Shown here: piece after piece, positions 8,152-16,941 of the stretch
Layout: each line of letters opens with the position of its first letter
How positions within the stretch are numbered: the stretch's first letter is position 1
Assembly: GCF_000336675.1 (NCBI RefSeq)
Contig: NZ_AOMB01000035.1
Location: 19,161-83,160 of the forward strand
From: Halococcus hamelinensis 100A6
GTDB taxonomy: Archaea > Halobacteriota > Halobacteria > Halobacteriales > Halococcaceae
DNA length: 64,000 bases
Direction: 5' to 3'
The notes under the pieces: model-generated
Databases searched by the model: none
Seen by the model: the letters and a program-made list of their open reading frames with translations, nothing else
Told to the model about the DNA's origin: nothing
Program-made: the position numbers and the translations under genes

Positions 8152-8945
8152 ACGACGAACCTCTCTTTGAGTCCCTCGAACCCACGAACAGCGACGTACG
8201 CCGTTATCGAGATTATGACGATGACGGCGAACATCGGCCGGTAGTTCCCGATCTGTCCGTAGGCGAGTATCTGTGACCCGACGCCGCTGTTCGCAGCGAT
8301 GAACTCCGCACTCACCAACGCGATGAAGGCGAACGGGATCGCCTGTCGAATACCCGTTAGTATCTCGGGGATCGTCTCCGGGATGAGGACTTTCCAGGTA
8401 ACCCTCCATCCGTCGGTGCCCATCATCTGGGCGGACCGAATGAGGTTCTGGTCCACGTCTTGTGCCGCGTTGTAACTGTTCAATACGATCGGTAGCAAGC
8501 ATGCCAAGAACACGATGAGGATCGCTGCCTCCGTCCCAACACCCAACCAGAGGAGGGCAAGCGGGACGAGCGCCGTTTTCGGGATCGGGTACAGCAGTGT
8601 GAGGAAGATATCGAAGAAGTTCTCGACCCGGTCCGATTGGGCCATTCCGACACCGAGCAGTACGCCCACGACGATACTCGCTCCGAGCCCCAAAGCGACG
8701 CGAACGAGTGAGATCGTTAGGTGAGGGATGATCTCGCCAGTGGTTAGCAGTGTGACGGCGGTTCCCGCTACGTCGGTCATCGGGGGTAAAACCGATCTCG
8801 GGACGACAGTACCGCTGACGTACTCCCAGAGTCCTGCGACTATCACGAGCGGGAGCCATTCGACGACGAACCGAACGATGGGACGCACCAGCGGTGGGAA
8901 CGAGTCGAGGAGGCGTTGGTCGAACGTGGTGTTTTGATGTGACAT
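8142..8945 (-). CDS. ABC transporter permease, nitrate/sulfonate/taurine type (first permease)
   Basis: A 267-aa permease homologous to its downstream neighbour, with helices such as WLPLVIVAGLWEYVSG and GASIVVGVLLGVGMA. The coupling loop is IRSAQMMGTDGWRVTWKVLI. It begins 8 nt after the stop of the ATPase gene, and its last codons overlap the second permease. The order ATPase, permease, permease forms one minus-strand operon, with the binding protein gene divergent at 9.9 kb. The substrate is not evident; family members take up sulfonates, nitrate, cyanate, riboflavin or thiamine precursors. Confidence 0.9.
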   Translation of the reverse strand: MSHQNTTFDQRLLDSFPPLVRPIVRFVVEWLPLVIVAGLWEYVSGTVVPRSVLPPMTDVAGTAVTLLTTGEIIPHLTISLVRVALGLGASIVVGVLLGVGMAQSDRVENFFDIFLTLLYPIPKTALVPLALLWLGVGTEAAILIVFLACLLPIVLNSYNAAQDVDQNLIRSAQMMGTDGWRVTWKVLIPETIPEILTGIRQAIPFAFIALVSAEFIAANSGVGSQILAYGQIGNYRPMFAVIVIISITAYVAVRGFEGLKERFVVWI

Positions 8946-8953
8946 CGTCGTGG

Positions 8954-9733
8954 TTACCGCTGGTTTCGTGTCTCCTCGTGGAGGAGCTGCCAGACCTCGT
9001 TCCGATGGCTCGTGAACTCATCCGACGTGACGATCGCTTCGCGGTCCCGTGTCCGGTCGATATCGATGGCGAGCGTCTCCTTTTCGGTTCCGGGGTGTCG
9101 GGTCATCACCATCACCTTCTCCGAGAGATAGACCGCTTCCTCGACGTCGTGAGTGATGAAGATGACCGTCTTTTCGACTTCTCGCCAGATGTCGAGCAGG
9201 TGGTCCTGTAACGACTCTCGAAGCGGCTGGTCGAGTGCGCCGAACGGCTCGTCCATCAACAGGATCTCGGGGTCGTAAGCGAGCGTGCGAGCGAGCGCAA
9301 CACGTTGTTTCATCCCGCCCGAGAGTTCCTTGGGATACTTGTCCTCGGACCCGCTGAGTCCCATCATGTCGATGAATCGCTGTGCCGTCGACCGTCGCTC
9401 TTCCTTGGACATGTTCTGTTCTTCGAGCCCGTAAGTTACGTTCTTGATCACCGTCCGCCAGGGGAACAGTGCATAGTCCTGAAACACCACTCCACGGTCG
9501 GTTCCCGGACCCTGAATTCCGCTGCCGTCGACCGTGATCTCGCCCTTCGTTGGGTTCAAAAAGCCTGCAATGAGGTACAACAACGTGCTCTTTCCACATC
9601 CACTTGGCCCGACGACGGTGAGAAACTCACCCCCCGCTGTCTCAAAGGAGAGGTCCTCGATAGCCGTGGTGCGCTCGTTCTCCGAGCGATAGACCTTCTG
9701 AAGATCCGAGACAGTAACGTGTCCACTTACCAT
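8954..9733 (-). CDS. ABC transporter ATP-binding protein (SsuB/TauB type)
   Basis: A 259-aa cytoplasmic ATPase that energises the two adjoining permeases. Visible motifs are Walker [11 protein letters not shown]-loop [13 protein letters not shown] signature LSGGMKQR, Walker [13 protein letters not shown] and switch HDVEEAV. The VFQD...LFPW form is typical of the nitrate/sulfonate/taurine subfamily. The ATG at 9733 ([15 protein letters not shown]) is preferred to one five codons earlier because a TATA-like box lies 25 nt before it. It is the first gene of the minus-strand operon. Confidence 0.93.
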   Translation of the reverse strand: MVSGHVTVSDLQKVYRSENERTTAIEDLSFETAGGEFLTVVGPSGCGKSTLLYLIAGFLNPTKGEITVDGSGIQGPGTDRGVVFQDYALFPWRTVIKNVTYGLEEQNMSKEERRSTAQRFIDMMGLSGSEDKYPKELSGGMKQRVALARTLAYDPEILLMDEPFGALDQPLRESLQDHLLDIWREVEKTVIFITHDVEEAVYLSEKVMVMTRHPGTEKETLAIDIDRTRDREAIVTSDEFTSHRNEVWQLLHEETRNQR

Positions 9734-9752
9734 ACAATGCAGTAGCACACAT

Positions 9753-9763
9753 GAATATAATAA
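9753..9763 (-). promoter_or_regulatory. TATA-like box for the ABC operon
   Basis: On the minus strand ttattatattc is centred about 25 nt before the ATG at 9733, fitting a leaderless transcript. Confidence 0.55.
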
Positions 9764-9866
9764 CTTTTGGTTAGCTATCGGATCGTTCTCCGAGTGTGAG
9801 ATGACCTCTATATCCGGGACGAAGCGATCCGCTAACTATTACTAACAAAGATGAAATATAGGGATA

Positions 9867-9876
9867 GGTTTTTATG
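9867..9876 (+). promoter_or_regulatory. TATA-like box for the substrate-binding protein gene
   Basis: ggtttttatg is centred about 27 nt before the GTG at 9899. Upstream ATGs at 9851 and 9878 would lie before or between this box and the predicted transcription start, which argues for the GTG as the true start. Confidence 0.5.
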
Positions 9877-9898
9877 GATGGGTTCGTGTTGTCTCTGT

Positions 9899-10924
9899 GT
9901 GCCAGCAAGTAGCAATACCAGACGACAGTTTCTTAAGTCCGGAGTCGTAGCCACCGCCGGGCTCAGTGCGCTTTCCGGGTGTACGGGAGTAGGCGGAGTG
10001 GGAGGTGGCGGCACGCCGTCACTGAATCTCGCGTATACGGTTCCGGTCGAGAACGTATCATCCCTGATGGCGATCCCGGAGATACGGGACCAGATGGAAA
10101 ACCTCGGAAGCGACTACGAGCTTTCCGTCTCTCGGAATTCGGCGACACCGGATACGCTGAATCAGATGTCCGCCGGCGAGGTCGATATCGGTCTTCTCTC
10201 TTCGGTGAGTTATGCCAACGCCGTAGCACAGGACGCCGTCCCCGGCGGGATCAAGCTCGTCGCGACGGATTTCTGGGACGCTCACCCGGACAACTATGGC
10301 TTCACGACGTACTCGTTACCGGACTCCAACATCACCAGCCCCCAGGACATGAGAGGTGCAACCGTCGCGACCAACGGCTTGGGGACGGGGACACACGCCG
10401 TGTACGTGAAGATGTTCCAGAAAGTCGGTCTCACTCCGGGCCAGAACGTCGAAGTCGTCGAGCTCGGCTTCCCGAACATGACCGCCGCACTAGAGGAGGG
10501 GCGCATCGACGTCGGGCTTTACGCGGCCCTGTTCGCGCCACAGGCACGCAACAAGAACTTCAACGTCGTATTCGACAGCCACGACGTCTGGAAACAGTAT
10601 CCGTTCGCGTACCTGGCCGCACGGAACAGAACGATAGAGAACAACCAGGACGCGCTCAATGCGTGGGGTCAGGATTACGTCCGCCTCCTCGATTACATCC
10701 AGAAGAACCGCTCGAAAGTCGTCTCCTGGGCTTCCGAGCAGTTCGATATCGAACAGAGCACGATCGACGCGTTCTTCCTCACGAAAAACGACTACTACCG
10801 AGAGGATCCGGTCACCGATATCCAGCGTATGCAGACGGTGATCGACAATCTCGTTAGTCTGGGCATGATCGATAGCGGATTCAACGTGGGCGAACACATC
10901 ACGAATCAGTTCGTGAAGTCGTGA
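9899..10924 (+). CDS. ABC transporter substrate-binding lipoprotein (NMT1/SsuA-like)
   Basis: A 341-aa extracytoplasmic binding protein. The N-terminus carries a twin-arginine signal (NTRRQFLKSG), a hydrophobic stretch and the lipobox LSGC, so it should be exported by Tat and lipid-anchored. The mature part has the NMT1/SsuA pattern: PVENVSSLMAIPEI, SAGEVDIGLLSSVSYANAV, a hinge around DMRGATVATNGLGTGTH, and ALEEGRIDVGLYAALFA. The GTG start places the Tat motif right at the N-terminus; starting at 9851 would add 16 residues containing three cysteines, which is unlikely. It is transcribed divergently from the ATPase-permease operon whose importer it serves. The ligand is unknown. Confidence 0.88.
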   Translation: MPASSNTRRQFLKSGVVATAGLSALSGCTGVGGVGGGGTPSLNLAYTVPVENVSSLMAIPEIRDQMENLGSDYELSVSRNSATPDTLNQMSAGEVDIGLLSSVSYANAVAQDAVPGGIKLVATDFWDAHPDNYGFTTYSLPDSNITSPQDMRGATVATNGLGTGTHAVYVKMFQKVGLTPGQNVEVVELGFPNMTAALEEGRIDVGLYAALFAPQARNKNFNVVFDSHDVWKQYPFAYLAARNRTIENNQDALNAWGQDYVRLLDYIQKNRSKVVSWASEQFDIEQSTIDAFFLTKNDYYREDPVTDIQRMQTVIDNLVSLGMIDSGFNVGEHITNQFVKS

Positions 10925-11037
10925 ACGGCGACTTCGTGTTCGAATGATCTCTTCTCCACGGAGGACGTTCGTATCGAACCCGACCGAATCACGCCCTCCT
11001 AATACGTTTCCGTGGGAATCTCACGAAGGACGAGGTG

Positions 11038-12003
11038 TCAAACCGAGAGCGCCCGCTCGATGCTGGCTCGTATCTGTGGTGGGTGTGGGAAATAGTAATC
11101 CTCCATGGAGAGGAGTGGAACGGGCGTGTCGAAGCCCGTAACGCGTTCGACCGGTGCTTCGAGATACATCAGCGCCTCGTCGTTGATGCACGCGACGATG
11201 TCGCTCCCGACACCACCGCTTCGGGGACCCTCGTGAACGACGACCGCTCGACCCGTTTTCTGTACCGACTCGACGACGGTTTCGGTGTCCATCGGTGAGA
11301 TGGTCCGGAGGTCTATCACCTCCGCGTCGGCGTCGAGGTTTTCGGTCGCTTCGAGCGTCGGTGGCATCATCGCCCCCCATGCTATCACGGTGACGTCCGA
11401 GCCTTCCGTGCGGACGACCGCCTCGTCGAGCGGGACGGTGTAATCGCCCTCGGGAACGTCCTCTCGGAACGACCGGTAGAGGCGCTTCGGCTCCATGAAC
11501 AACACCGGGTCGGGGTCGCGGATCGCGCTCGTGAGTAATCCCTTGGTGTCGGCGGGCGTGCTCGGGGCGACGACCCGTAGACCGGGAACGTGTGCATAAC
11601 TCCCTTCGAGACTCTCCGAGTGGTGTTCGAGTGCACGAACACCCGCCCCATACGGCATCCGCACGACCATCGAAGCACTCAACTCCCCCCGTGTTCGCCA
11701 GCGAATACGACTCGCGTTCGTGACGAGCTGGTCGAACGCCGGCGGAAGGAACCCTGAAAACTGGATCTCCGCGACCGGTCGGTAGCCGTACATCGCCAAC
11801 CCCGTCGCACCACCAACGATCGCGATCTCCGAAAGAGGTGTATCGACAACACGGTCGCTTCCGAAGGCATCGAGCAACTCGTCGGTCGCCCGGAAGACGC
11901 CACCGCTCTTGGCAACGTCCTCGCCAAAGACGAGAACGCGCTCGTCCGCCGCCATTTCCGTGTGCAATGCGTCGTTGACGGCTTCGACGATGTTTGCCTG
12001 CAT
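11038..12003 (-). CDS. 2-oxoacid dehydrogenase complex E1 component, beta subunit
   Basis: A 321-aa transketolase-like subunit that completes the thiamine-diphosphate site of an E1 2-oxoacid decarboxylase. Typical PdhB/BkdB motifs are VFGEDVAKSGGVFRAT (the Glu activates ThDP), DTPLSEIAIVGGATGLA, AEIQFSGFLPPAFDQL, MPYGAG, HHSESLEGSYAHVPGL and VVHEGPRSGGVGSDI. It starts 3 nt after the alpha-subunit stop, so the two are one operon. No lipoyl E2 or E3 genes follow; known haloarchaeal E1 pairs are often encoded apart from them. The substrate (pyruvate, branched-chain oxoacid or acetoin) is not determined. Confidence 0.92.
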   Translation of the reverse strand: MQANIVEAVNDALHTEMAADERVLVFGEDVAKSGGVFRATDELLDAFGSDRVVDTPLSEIAIVGGATGLAMYGYRPVAEIQFSGFLPPAFDQLVTNASRIRWRTRGELSASMVVRMPYGAGVRALEHHSESLEGSYAHVPGLRVVAPSTPADTKGLLTSAIRDPDPVLFMEPKRLYRSFREDVPEGDYTVPLDEAVVRTEGSDVTVIAWGAMMPPTLEATENLDADAEVIDLRTISPMDTETVVESVQKTGRAVVVHEGPRSGGVGSDIVACINDEALMYLEAPVERVTGFDTPVPLLSMEDYYFPHPPQIRASIERALSV

Positions 12004-12006
12004 TGG

Positions 12007-13176
12007 TTACCCCTTCGGCCGCTGTTCGATATAATCGTACATCTCCGGACGTTCCTCGAGCAGTGCTTTGTACTCCGCAAGCTGTCGCTGGAGTTCCGGT
12101 GGTAGTTTCTCGTAGACGTACCGAAACACGTCGTCGATGCTTCGTTCTTCGAACTCGTTTGCGGTCCGTAGGGCCGCGTCGAACTCGTCTTCGGCCTCTG
12201 CCACGACGGCGTCGTGGTCGATACCACTCCAGAGGTCCTCGGCTTCGAGGAAGGACTGGTAGCGCTCGATGGGGTCGTTTTCCTCCCACGCAGCCTCCTC
12301 TTCCTCGTCACGATACCGGGTTGGGTCGTCGCTGGTCGTGTGGGCGTCCAGTCGGTACGTGACGGATTCGACGAAGACGGGCTCTCCACGGCGGACGTGC
12401 TCACGAGCGTTTGCCACAGCGTCGTAAACGGCGAGGACATCCTGACCATCGACGCGAATGGCGTCGATACCGTACGCAAGCGCCTTCTGGGCGATGGTGG
12501 TCGCCTTGGTCTGCTTCGAGAACGGCATCGAGATCGCGTACTGATTGTTCTGACAGAAAAACAGCACAGGGAGTTCGAGCGCGCCGGCGAGGTTCAGGGC
12601 TTCGTGTGTCCCGCCGGTACTCGTCGCGCCGTCGCCGAAGTAGGCCATCGAAACAGTATCCTCCCCCTCGATGTCTATTCCCCACGCGGTACCCGTAGCC
12701 AGCGGGAGGTGTGAGCCGATCGAGATGGCGATCTGGGAGTTGTGTTCCGCAAACGAGCGCTGTGCCGCTTCGAGGCCGCGCCAGAAGAGGATCATGTCCG
12801 TCATCGACACACCACGAATGAACATGGCCGTCCAAGCGCGACCGAGGAACATCCAGTCGTCGGGCTGTAGGGTGTAGGCACTACCGACGATGCTGGCCTC
12901 CTGACCACGATTCGATCCGAACGTGCCCAGTTCACCACGGCGTTGCATCTGGACCATGCGGCGATTGAAGACGCGGCTCGTCACCATCCACCGATAGAGG
13001 TCACGGAACGACTCCGGGTCCAACGCCGGAATCGCGTCCTTCTCGTACGTTCCATCGGGCGTGACGAGTTGATGTGTCGGCACGTCCACGTTCGACTGTG
13101 AGAGGTACTTGACCTCGCCTCCGTACTCCGCTGGTTCCGGGGGGATAGGGGGGTCGGTCGATCGTTTGTTAGCCAT
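12007..13176 (-). CDS. 2-oxoacid dehydrogenase complex E1 component, alpha subunit
   Basis: A 389-aa E1 alpha subunit. It has the ThDP-binding motif GDGATSTGGTHEALNLAG...NNQYAIS and the HAxHxxFGxN-equivalent region is branched-chain-like (LGTFGSNRGQEA). The phosphorylation-loop region reads TYRLDAHTTSDDPTRYRD, typical of PdhA/BkdA. The ATG at 13176 (MANKRSTDPP) is chosen because an AT-rich box (ggttttatta on the minus strand, 13204-13213) lies about 30 nt upstream; the frame is open further upstream but without similarity. It forms an operon with the beta subunit. The ABC importer next door may supply a precursor, but this is only a neighbourhood argument. Confidence 0.92.
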   Translation of the reverse strand: MANKRSTDPPIPPEPAEYGGEVKYLSQSNVDVPTHQLVTPDGTYEKDAIPALDPESFRDLYRWMVTSRVFNRRMVQMQRRGELGTFGSNRGQEASIVGSAYTLQPDDWMFLGRAWTAMFIRGVSMTDMILFWRGLEAAQRSFAEHNSQIAISIGSHLPLATGTAWGIDIEGEDTVSMAYFGDGATSTGGTHEALNLAGALELPVLFFCQNNQYAISMPFSKQTKATTIAQKALAYGIDAIRVDGQDVLAVYDAVANAREHVRRGEPVFVESVTYRLDAHTTSDDPTRYRDEEEEAAWEENDPIERYQSFLEAEDLWSGIDHDAVVAEAEDEFDAALRTANEFEERSIDDVFRYVYEKLPPELQRQLAEYKALLEERPEMYDYIEQRPKG

Positions 13177-13457
13177 TCGACGTTGCACATTGTCTTTAGC
13201 AACTAATAAAACCGAGGGGAGATCGAAGTCGAGCGAATCAGTACACATCAGGGACCGTCTCGCCGAATGCGGTCGTTTTGCACGCAACGTATACGTAGTA
13301 TTGTTGACAGAATGGCAGAGTGTACAACGAATGCTGAGCATTCCGGAGCCGGTAGACGAGGTGTTTGCCTACTTTCGGATATCGACGGGATCAGTGCCTC
13401 CTACTCCGAGTGTGAGTCGGGGACAATCTTCATTAGTTCGGCCGGAACAGTGGCAGT

Positions 13458-14423
13458 ATGCATGTCGTGATAATCGGTGGTGCGAGCAGGATCGGATCCA
13501 CTGTCGGGTATACCTTGTCCGGGATGGATCCGGACGTCGAGGTCACGCTCGTCGATATCGATGAGGATGCAGCATGGGCCCACGCCACGGATATCTCCCA
13601 TGCAAAATACCACTTTTCGGGAACGCTCGAACGGGTGTCGAACTCCGCAACCGACGTGGGGGGAGCGGTCCGGTCGACGACTCCAGCCGGACTAGAGGGG
13701 CTCGATCCCGACCTTCTCGTGTTCAATGCCGCCGCACCACGACCAGAAGAGGCGACCGACCGCGGTGCCCGGGAGGCCGAACTAGATCGCAACCTCGAAA
13801 TCGTCGATACCGTTGCTGACCAGCTCCGGGATCTCGAGCCGGTTCCCGTACTCGTCGTGACCAACCCCGTCGACCGTCTCACGTACCGGTTTTGGTCGGT
13901 ACTCGATTGGCCGCGAGCGAGATTCATAGGCTACTCGCTCTCCGAGATGGCCCGGGCTGCGGACGTTGTGGGGAGGAAGTTGGGTGAAGCGGGGCAAAAC
14001 GTTCACTGTCCGATAATGGGCGAGCATGGGGAGCACATCGTTCCCGTGTTCTCTCATGCTCGTGTCGACGGGGAGCCGGTCGAGATCCCCGAGAGCGAGT
14101 ACGCGGACATCCGAGAGTACATACGTGACATTCCGTTCGAGATCGCGGAAAGCCGAGGTGTGCAAGAGACATCCCGATGGGTGACCAGTGCCGGCGTTAC
14201 CCGTGTGATCCGGACCATAGCGGCTGGCGAGAACGAGACTCCGATCTGTTTGTCGACGCCGTTGGCTGGAGAGTACGGCCTCAGAGACGTTTGTCTCAGC
14301 GTTCCAGTTACGTTGGATGAGAACGGTGTCGCCGAGATCCACGACTGGGAGTTATCGCGGAGCGAGCGTCGAGAGTTGGCCACGGCGTACGAAGCGGTAC
14401 GGGCCGATGTGGACGGGATGTGA
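13458..14423 (+). CDS. Divergent malate/lactate dehydrogenase family protein
   Basis: A 321-aa NAD-dependent 2-hydroxyacid dehydrogenase of the LDH/MDH family. The Rossmann start is VVIIGGASRIGSTVGY with the NAD ribose acid in VTLVDID. VVTNPVD, the catalytic histidine in GEHGEHIVPVFS and the substrate-loop arginine in APRP are present. The usual Asp-x-x-Arg of the proton relay (LDSAR in haloarchaeal MDH) is SEMAR here, so the catalytic aspartate appears replaced by glutamate. This may be a diverged enzyme with another 2-hydroxyacid substrate. The ATG at 13458 lies about 20 nt after an AT-rich stretch (cttcattag). It is divergent from the E1 operon. Confidence 0.8.
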   Translation: MHVVIIGGASRIGSTVGYTLSGMDPDVEVTLVDIDEDAAWAHATDISHAKYHFSGTLERVSNSATDVGGAVRSTTPAGLEGLDPDLLVFNAAAPRPEEATDRGAREAELDRNLEIVDTVADQLRDLEPVPVLVVTNPVDRLTYRFWSVLDWPRARFIGYSLSEMARAADVVGRKLGEAGQNVHCPIMGEHGEHIVPVFSHARVDGEPVEIPESEYADIREYIRDIPFEIAESRGVQETSRWVTSAGVTRVIRTIAAGENETPICLSTPLAGEYGLRDVCLSVPVTLDENGVAEIHDWELSRSERRELATAYEAVRADVDGM

Positions 14424-15548
14424 CGAGCACTCCCCGCTGTGAGAAGGAGGACCCACTCCAAGAATCCGTATCGGGTCATCTGTGATCGCTACTGAAGCGG
14501 ATCCGCTGCGATGATGGTGTTGAGCTACCCCACTCTCCATCGGATTCGGCAGGGAAGAATGGGAAACACCAGCCAACCTGGTATCGACCACACGAAACAG
14601 TAGCAGGGCGCGTTCGTCTTCTCGACCGACGAAGGGTCGTTGGCTGGTCTCCAGTATCCAAACACAGACGACCGACCGTTCCAGAGACGGCAAAGCCGTC
14701 AGATCCACTTGGTTTGCGTTCGACGAGAGCGCTAACTCGCCTCGCGGTAGCGACAGTCGTGTTATCAATGGCCATCCCGTGTCCGATATAATCGAACAGA
14801 AATCGGGAGCTGGCGCTACGACGTTCTGCATATAGAAACCCGAACGGTCCAGCATCTTAGGGGTAACATACATATGCATATTATATCCGGCGAAATGGAC
14901 CGCTTATCTAAAGGAAAATTGTTGAAGGTGTACCACACGTGTTACCACCAACCGTACTGCATCCACCACGTAGAAATTCTTTCCGAAATATTCGAACACG
15001 CTTACCGAACGGAATCGGGAATCGTTCACTTCATGTCCGAGCGAGCGTCGACCCGGAGTCGAACACTGTACCACGTCGAACCCAACGAAGTCGTTCCATC
15101 AGGCAAACGAATAGAGAGATAGCTCGGTGTACGTGGATGAGGCTACAATCGGTATTTCACTCACAAAGTTTCGTTCGTTGATGTCAAAATAAAGAATGTC
15201 AGTTCGTCCCGAGCAACAACCGGCGACCTGGAAGCCGACTGTAACACGAGCGGGCTATCTGCGAAAGAGAACTCACTCGAATCGTCCGCCACAGAACGAC
15301 TGACTGTAACGGTATGTCGATACAACCAGCACTGTTTCTCAGCACTGAGCGTGTCTCGCCTCGCAGGGAAGCCTGGACGAAATGAGCTCTGCGTGTCCTT
15401 TCTTCATGGTCGTCGTAGAAGCTCCTCCGTTCGTCCTTGCTACGATCCCTCCAAAGTATCGTCAGATGGGTGTCCTCTTCCTCGATTTTTCAGACTGCTT
15501 GTCCGATTCTAGCAGCCGGCAGTGGTCTGGTGTCAACAATGCTAAGAT
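14424..15548. other. Gene-free intergenic region of about 1.1 kb
   Basis: No open frame here resembles a known protein or has a promoter-start arrangement. A perfect 10-bp palindrome atatgcatat lies at 14872-14881 in an AT-rich patch. Short frames on both strands look like chance readings. Confidence 0.4.
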
Positions 15549-15558
15549 ATATTTATAC
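15549..15558 (+). promoter_or_regulatory. TATA-like box upstream of the Nramp-like transporter
   Basis: atatttatac lies about 80 nt before the ATG, so this transcript would have a leader of roughly 50 nt, unlike most genes in the window. Confidence 0.5.
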
Positions 15559-15565
15559 ATGACCG

Positions 15566-15621
15566 CTGGTAGCTAGTAGCGTGATTGAGGATGTCACTCG
15601 ATCACACGCGCTAGCAGCCAG
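15566..15621 (+). promoter_or_regulatory. Long imperfect inverted repeat in the leader of the Nramp-like transporter
   Basis: The arm at 15566-15589 (ctggtagctag...gtgattgag) pairs with the arm at 15597-15621 (ctcgatcacac...ctagcagccag) around a 7-nt loop; the pairing is imperfect with a few mismatches and bulges. The inner part (gcgtg..attgag / ctcgatcacacgc) would be fully transcribed. It ends at the first ATG codon (15622) and just before the purine run ggaga that precedes the preferred ATG at 15634. It could be an operator dyad or an RNA control element. Confidence 0.6.
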
Positions 15622-15633
15622 ATGGAGACAACA

Positions 15634-16941
15634 ATGTCAACAGAAAAAATGGAACTCCCATCCGAGGACTGGATAGGTTTTTTCAAGAATCACTTTGGAC
15701 CGTCGATGATGTGGGCCCTCCTCGGGATCGGCTCAAGTCATATCGTTCTTGCACCGACGTTCGGGGCGTCCTTCGGGCTCTTCGCCATCTGGGCCATCTC
15801 CTTCATCTTTCTCGTGAAATACGGCGCTTGGGCACTGGGGATCAGATACAACTACACCGTCGGAAAGGACCTCATCGCGGGATACAAGGACCTACCGGGA
15901 CCGGGAAACTGGGCACTGTGGGCCTCCGCATTCGTGGTTCTCATCGCGGTCGTATTGAACACGGCCGCGGTGGGGATGGCCGGAGCCGCCGTCGTCGCGG
16001 CCCTCTCTTCGGTCGGTCAACTCGGCGCGTTCATCGTCATCGTCGTCGTCTCGACGCTTCTGGTCGCGGGAACGAACTACACCTTTCTGGAGCGGTTCCT
16101 GTTCCTTTTCATCGTGCTATTCGTCTTTCTCATGGTTCTCAGCTTGTTAGTAGGGCTACCTTCGATGGCCGTCGTCACGGAGACAACGTTCGCCGTTCCC
16201 GCCCTCCTCGAATCACCGTTCCTCCCGGTCTTCGCCGCCGCGGCCGGTCTCACCCCGACGCTCATCAACAGCAGTCTCTTCCTTAGCTCGTGGAGCCTGA
16301 CGAAGAATCAGGGTGCGCGTCACGATGACGTCGAGGACAGTCAAGCGAGCGAGTACGAGGACTATATTTCAGCGTGGCTAAAGACGGGGCTGAAGGACTT
16401 CCGAATCGGGTATCTCCTCAGCTACCTTCTGATGGTGATTCTCGCCACTCTGGCCGCGAGCGTTCTCTACCCGGGCTTGCCCGAAGGGGACATTGCAGCC
16501 GCTCTCGGGGAGATATTCGGCGAATCCTTCGGGCAGTGGGCGTTCTATGTCATGATGGTCGGCGCGTTCGCTGCGCTTTGGTCGACGGTCATCGCGTCGC
16601 TTGACGGAGGCGCTAGAGTGTTCGTGAATATCCTGTCCGAACTTGAGATAGACGTTGCACCCGACCGGACGAGACGGCTACTCGTCGTCCTCTTCGCTCT
16701 GCTAAGCGCGGTCCCTGTCGTCGTTCTCGGACAGACACCCACCGTGTTGATCGTCGCGTTCGGGACAGCCGGACTCCTCATAGAGGTCTTCATCTATCCG
16801 GCCAACCTGTATCTCGTCTACAATCACGTGCCGGAGAAGTTCCGTCCGAGCAGCGGATGGCTGGCGTATTACATCGTCGCGATCGTCTGTTTCGTCGGTC
16901 TGGCGGTCCTGGGCGGTCTCTCACAGGTGGGAATCCTCTGA
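15634..16941 (+). CDS. Nramp-related membrane transporter
   Basis: A 435-aa multi-spanning protein of the Nramp (SLC11) superfamily, with about 11 helices: FGPSMMWALLGIGSSHIVLA, FAIWAISFIFLVKYGAW, WASAFVVLIAVVLNTAAVG and so on. A soluble loop GARHDDVEDSQASEYEDY follows helix 6. The metal-binding DPGN of helix 1 is replaced by GSSH, and the MPH of helix 6 by LTP (GLTPTLINSS), so it probably does not move divalent metals like classical MntH. The ATG at 15634 is chosen because ggaga lies 8 nt before it; an in-frame ATG at 15622 is possible. Its neighbours suggest uptake linked to amine or organic-acid catabolism, which is inference. Confidence 0.8.
   Translation: MSTEKMELPSEDWIGFFKNHFGPSMMWALLGIGSSHIVLAPTFGASFGLFAIWAISFIFLVKYGAWALGIRYNYTVGKDLIAGYKDLPGPGNWALWASAFVVLIAVVLNTAAVGMAGAAVVAALSSVGQLGAFIVIVVVSTLLVAGTNYTFLERFLFLFIVLFVFLMVLSLLVGLPSMAVVTETTFAVPALLESPFLPVFAAAAGLTPTLINSSLFLSSWSLTKNQGARHDDVEDSQASEYEDYISAWLKTGLKDFRIGYLLSYLLMVILATLAASVLYPGLPEGDIAAALGEIFGESFGQWAFYVMMVGAFAALWSTVIASLDGGARVFVNILSELEIDVAPDRTRRLLVVLFALLSAVPVVVLGQTPTVLIVAFGTAGLLIEVFIYPANLYLVYNHVPEKFRPSSGWLAYYIVAIVCFVGLAVLGGLSQVGIL

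Noticed and set aside
7360-9021. A single 553-aa protein covering both ABC permeases
   Set aside because: Only the last 263 residues match a permease; the preceding part is an out-of-frame reading of the first permease. An ATG at 8151 with a 10-bp overlap explains the genes better.
14352-14879. A 175-aa minus-strand gene downstream of the malate dehydrogenase homologue
   Set aside because: It runs into the 3' end of the dehydrogenase gene in antisense, has no family and no promoter-start pattern beyond an AT-rich patch.
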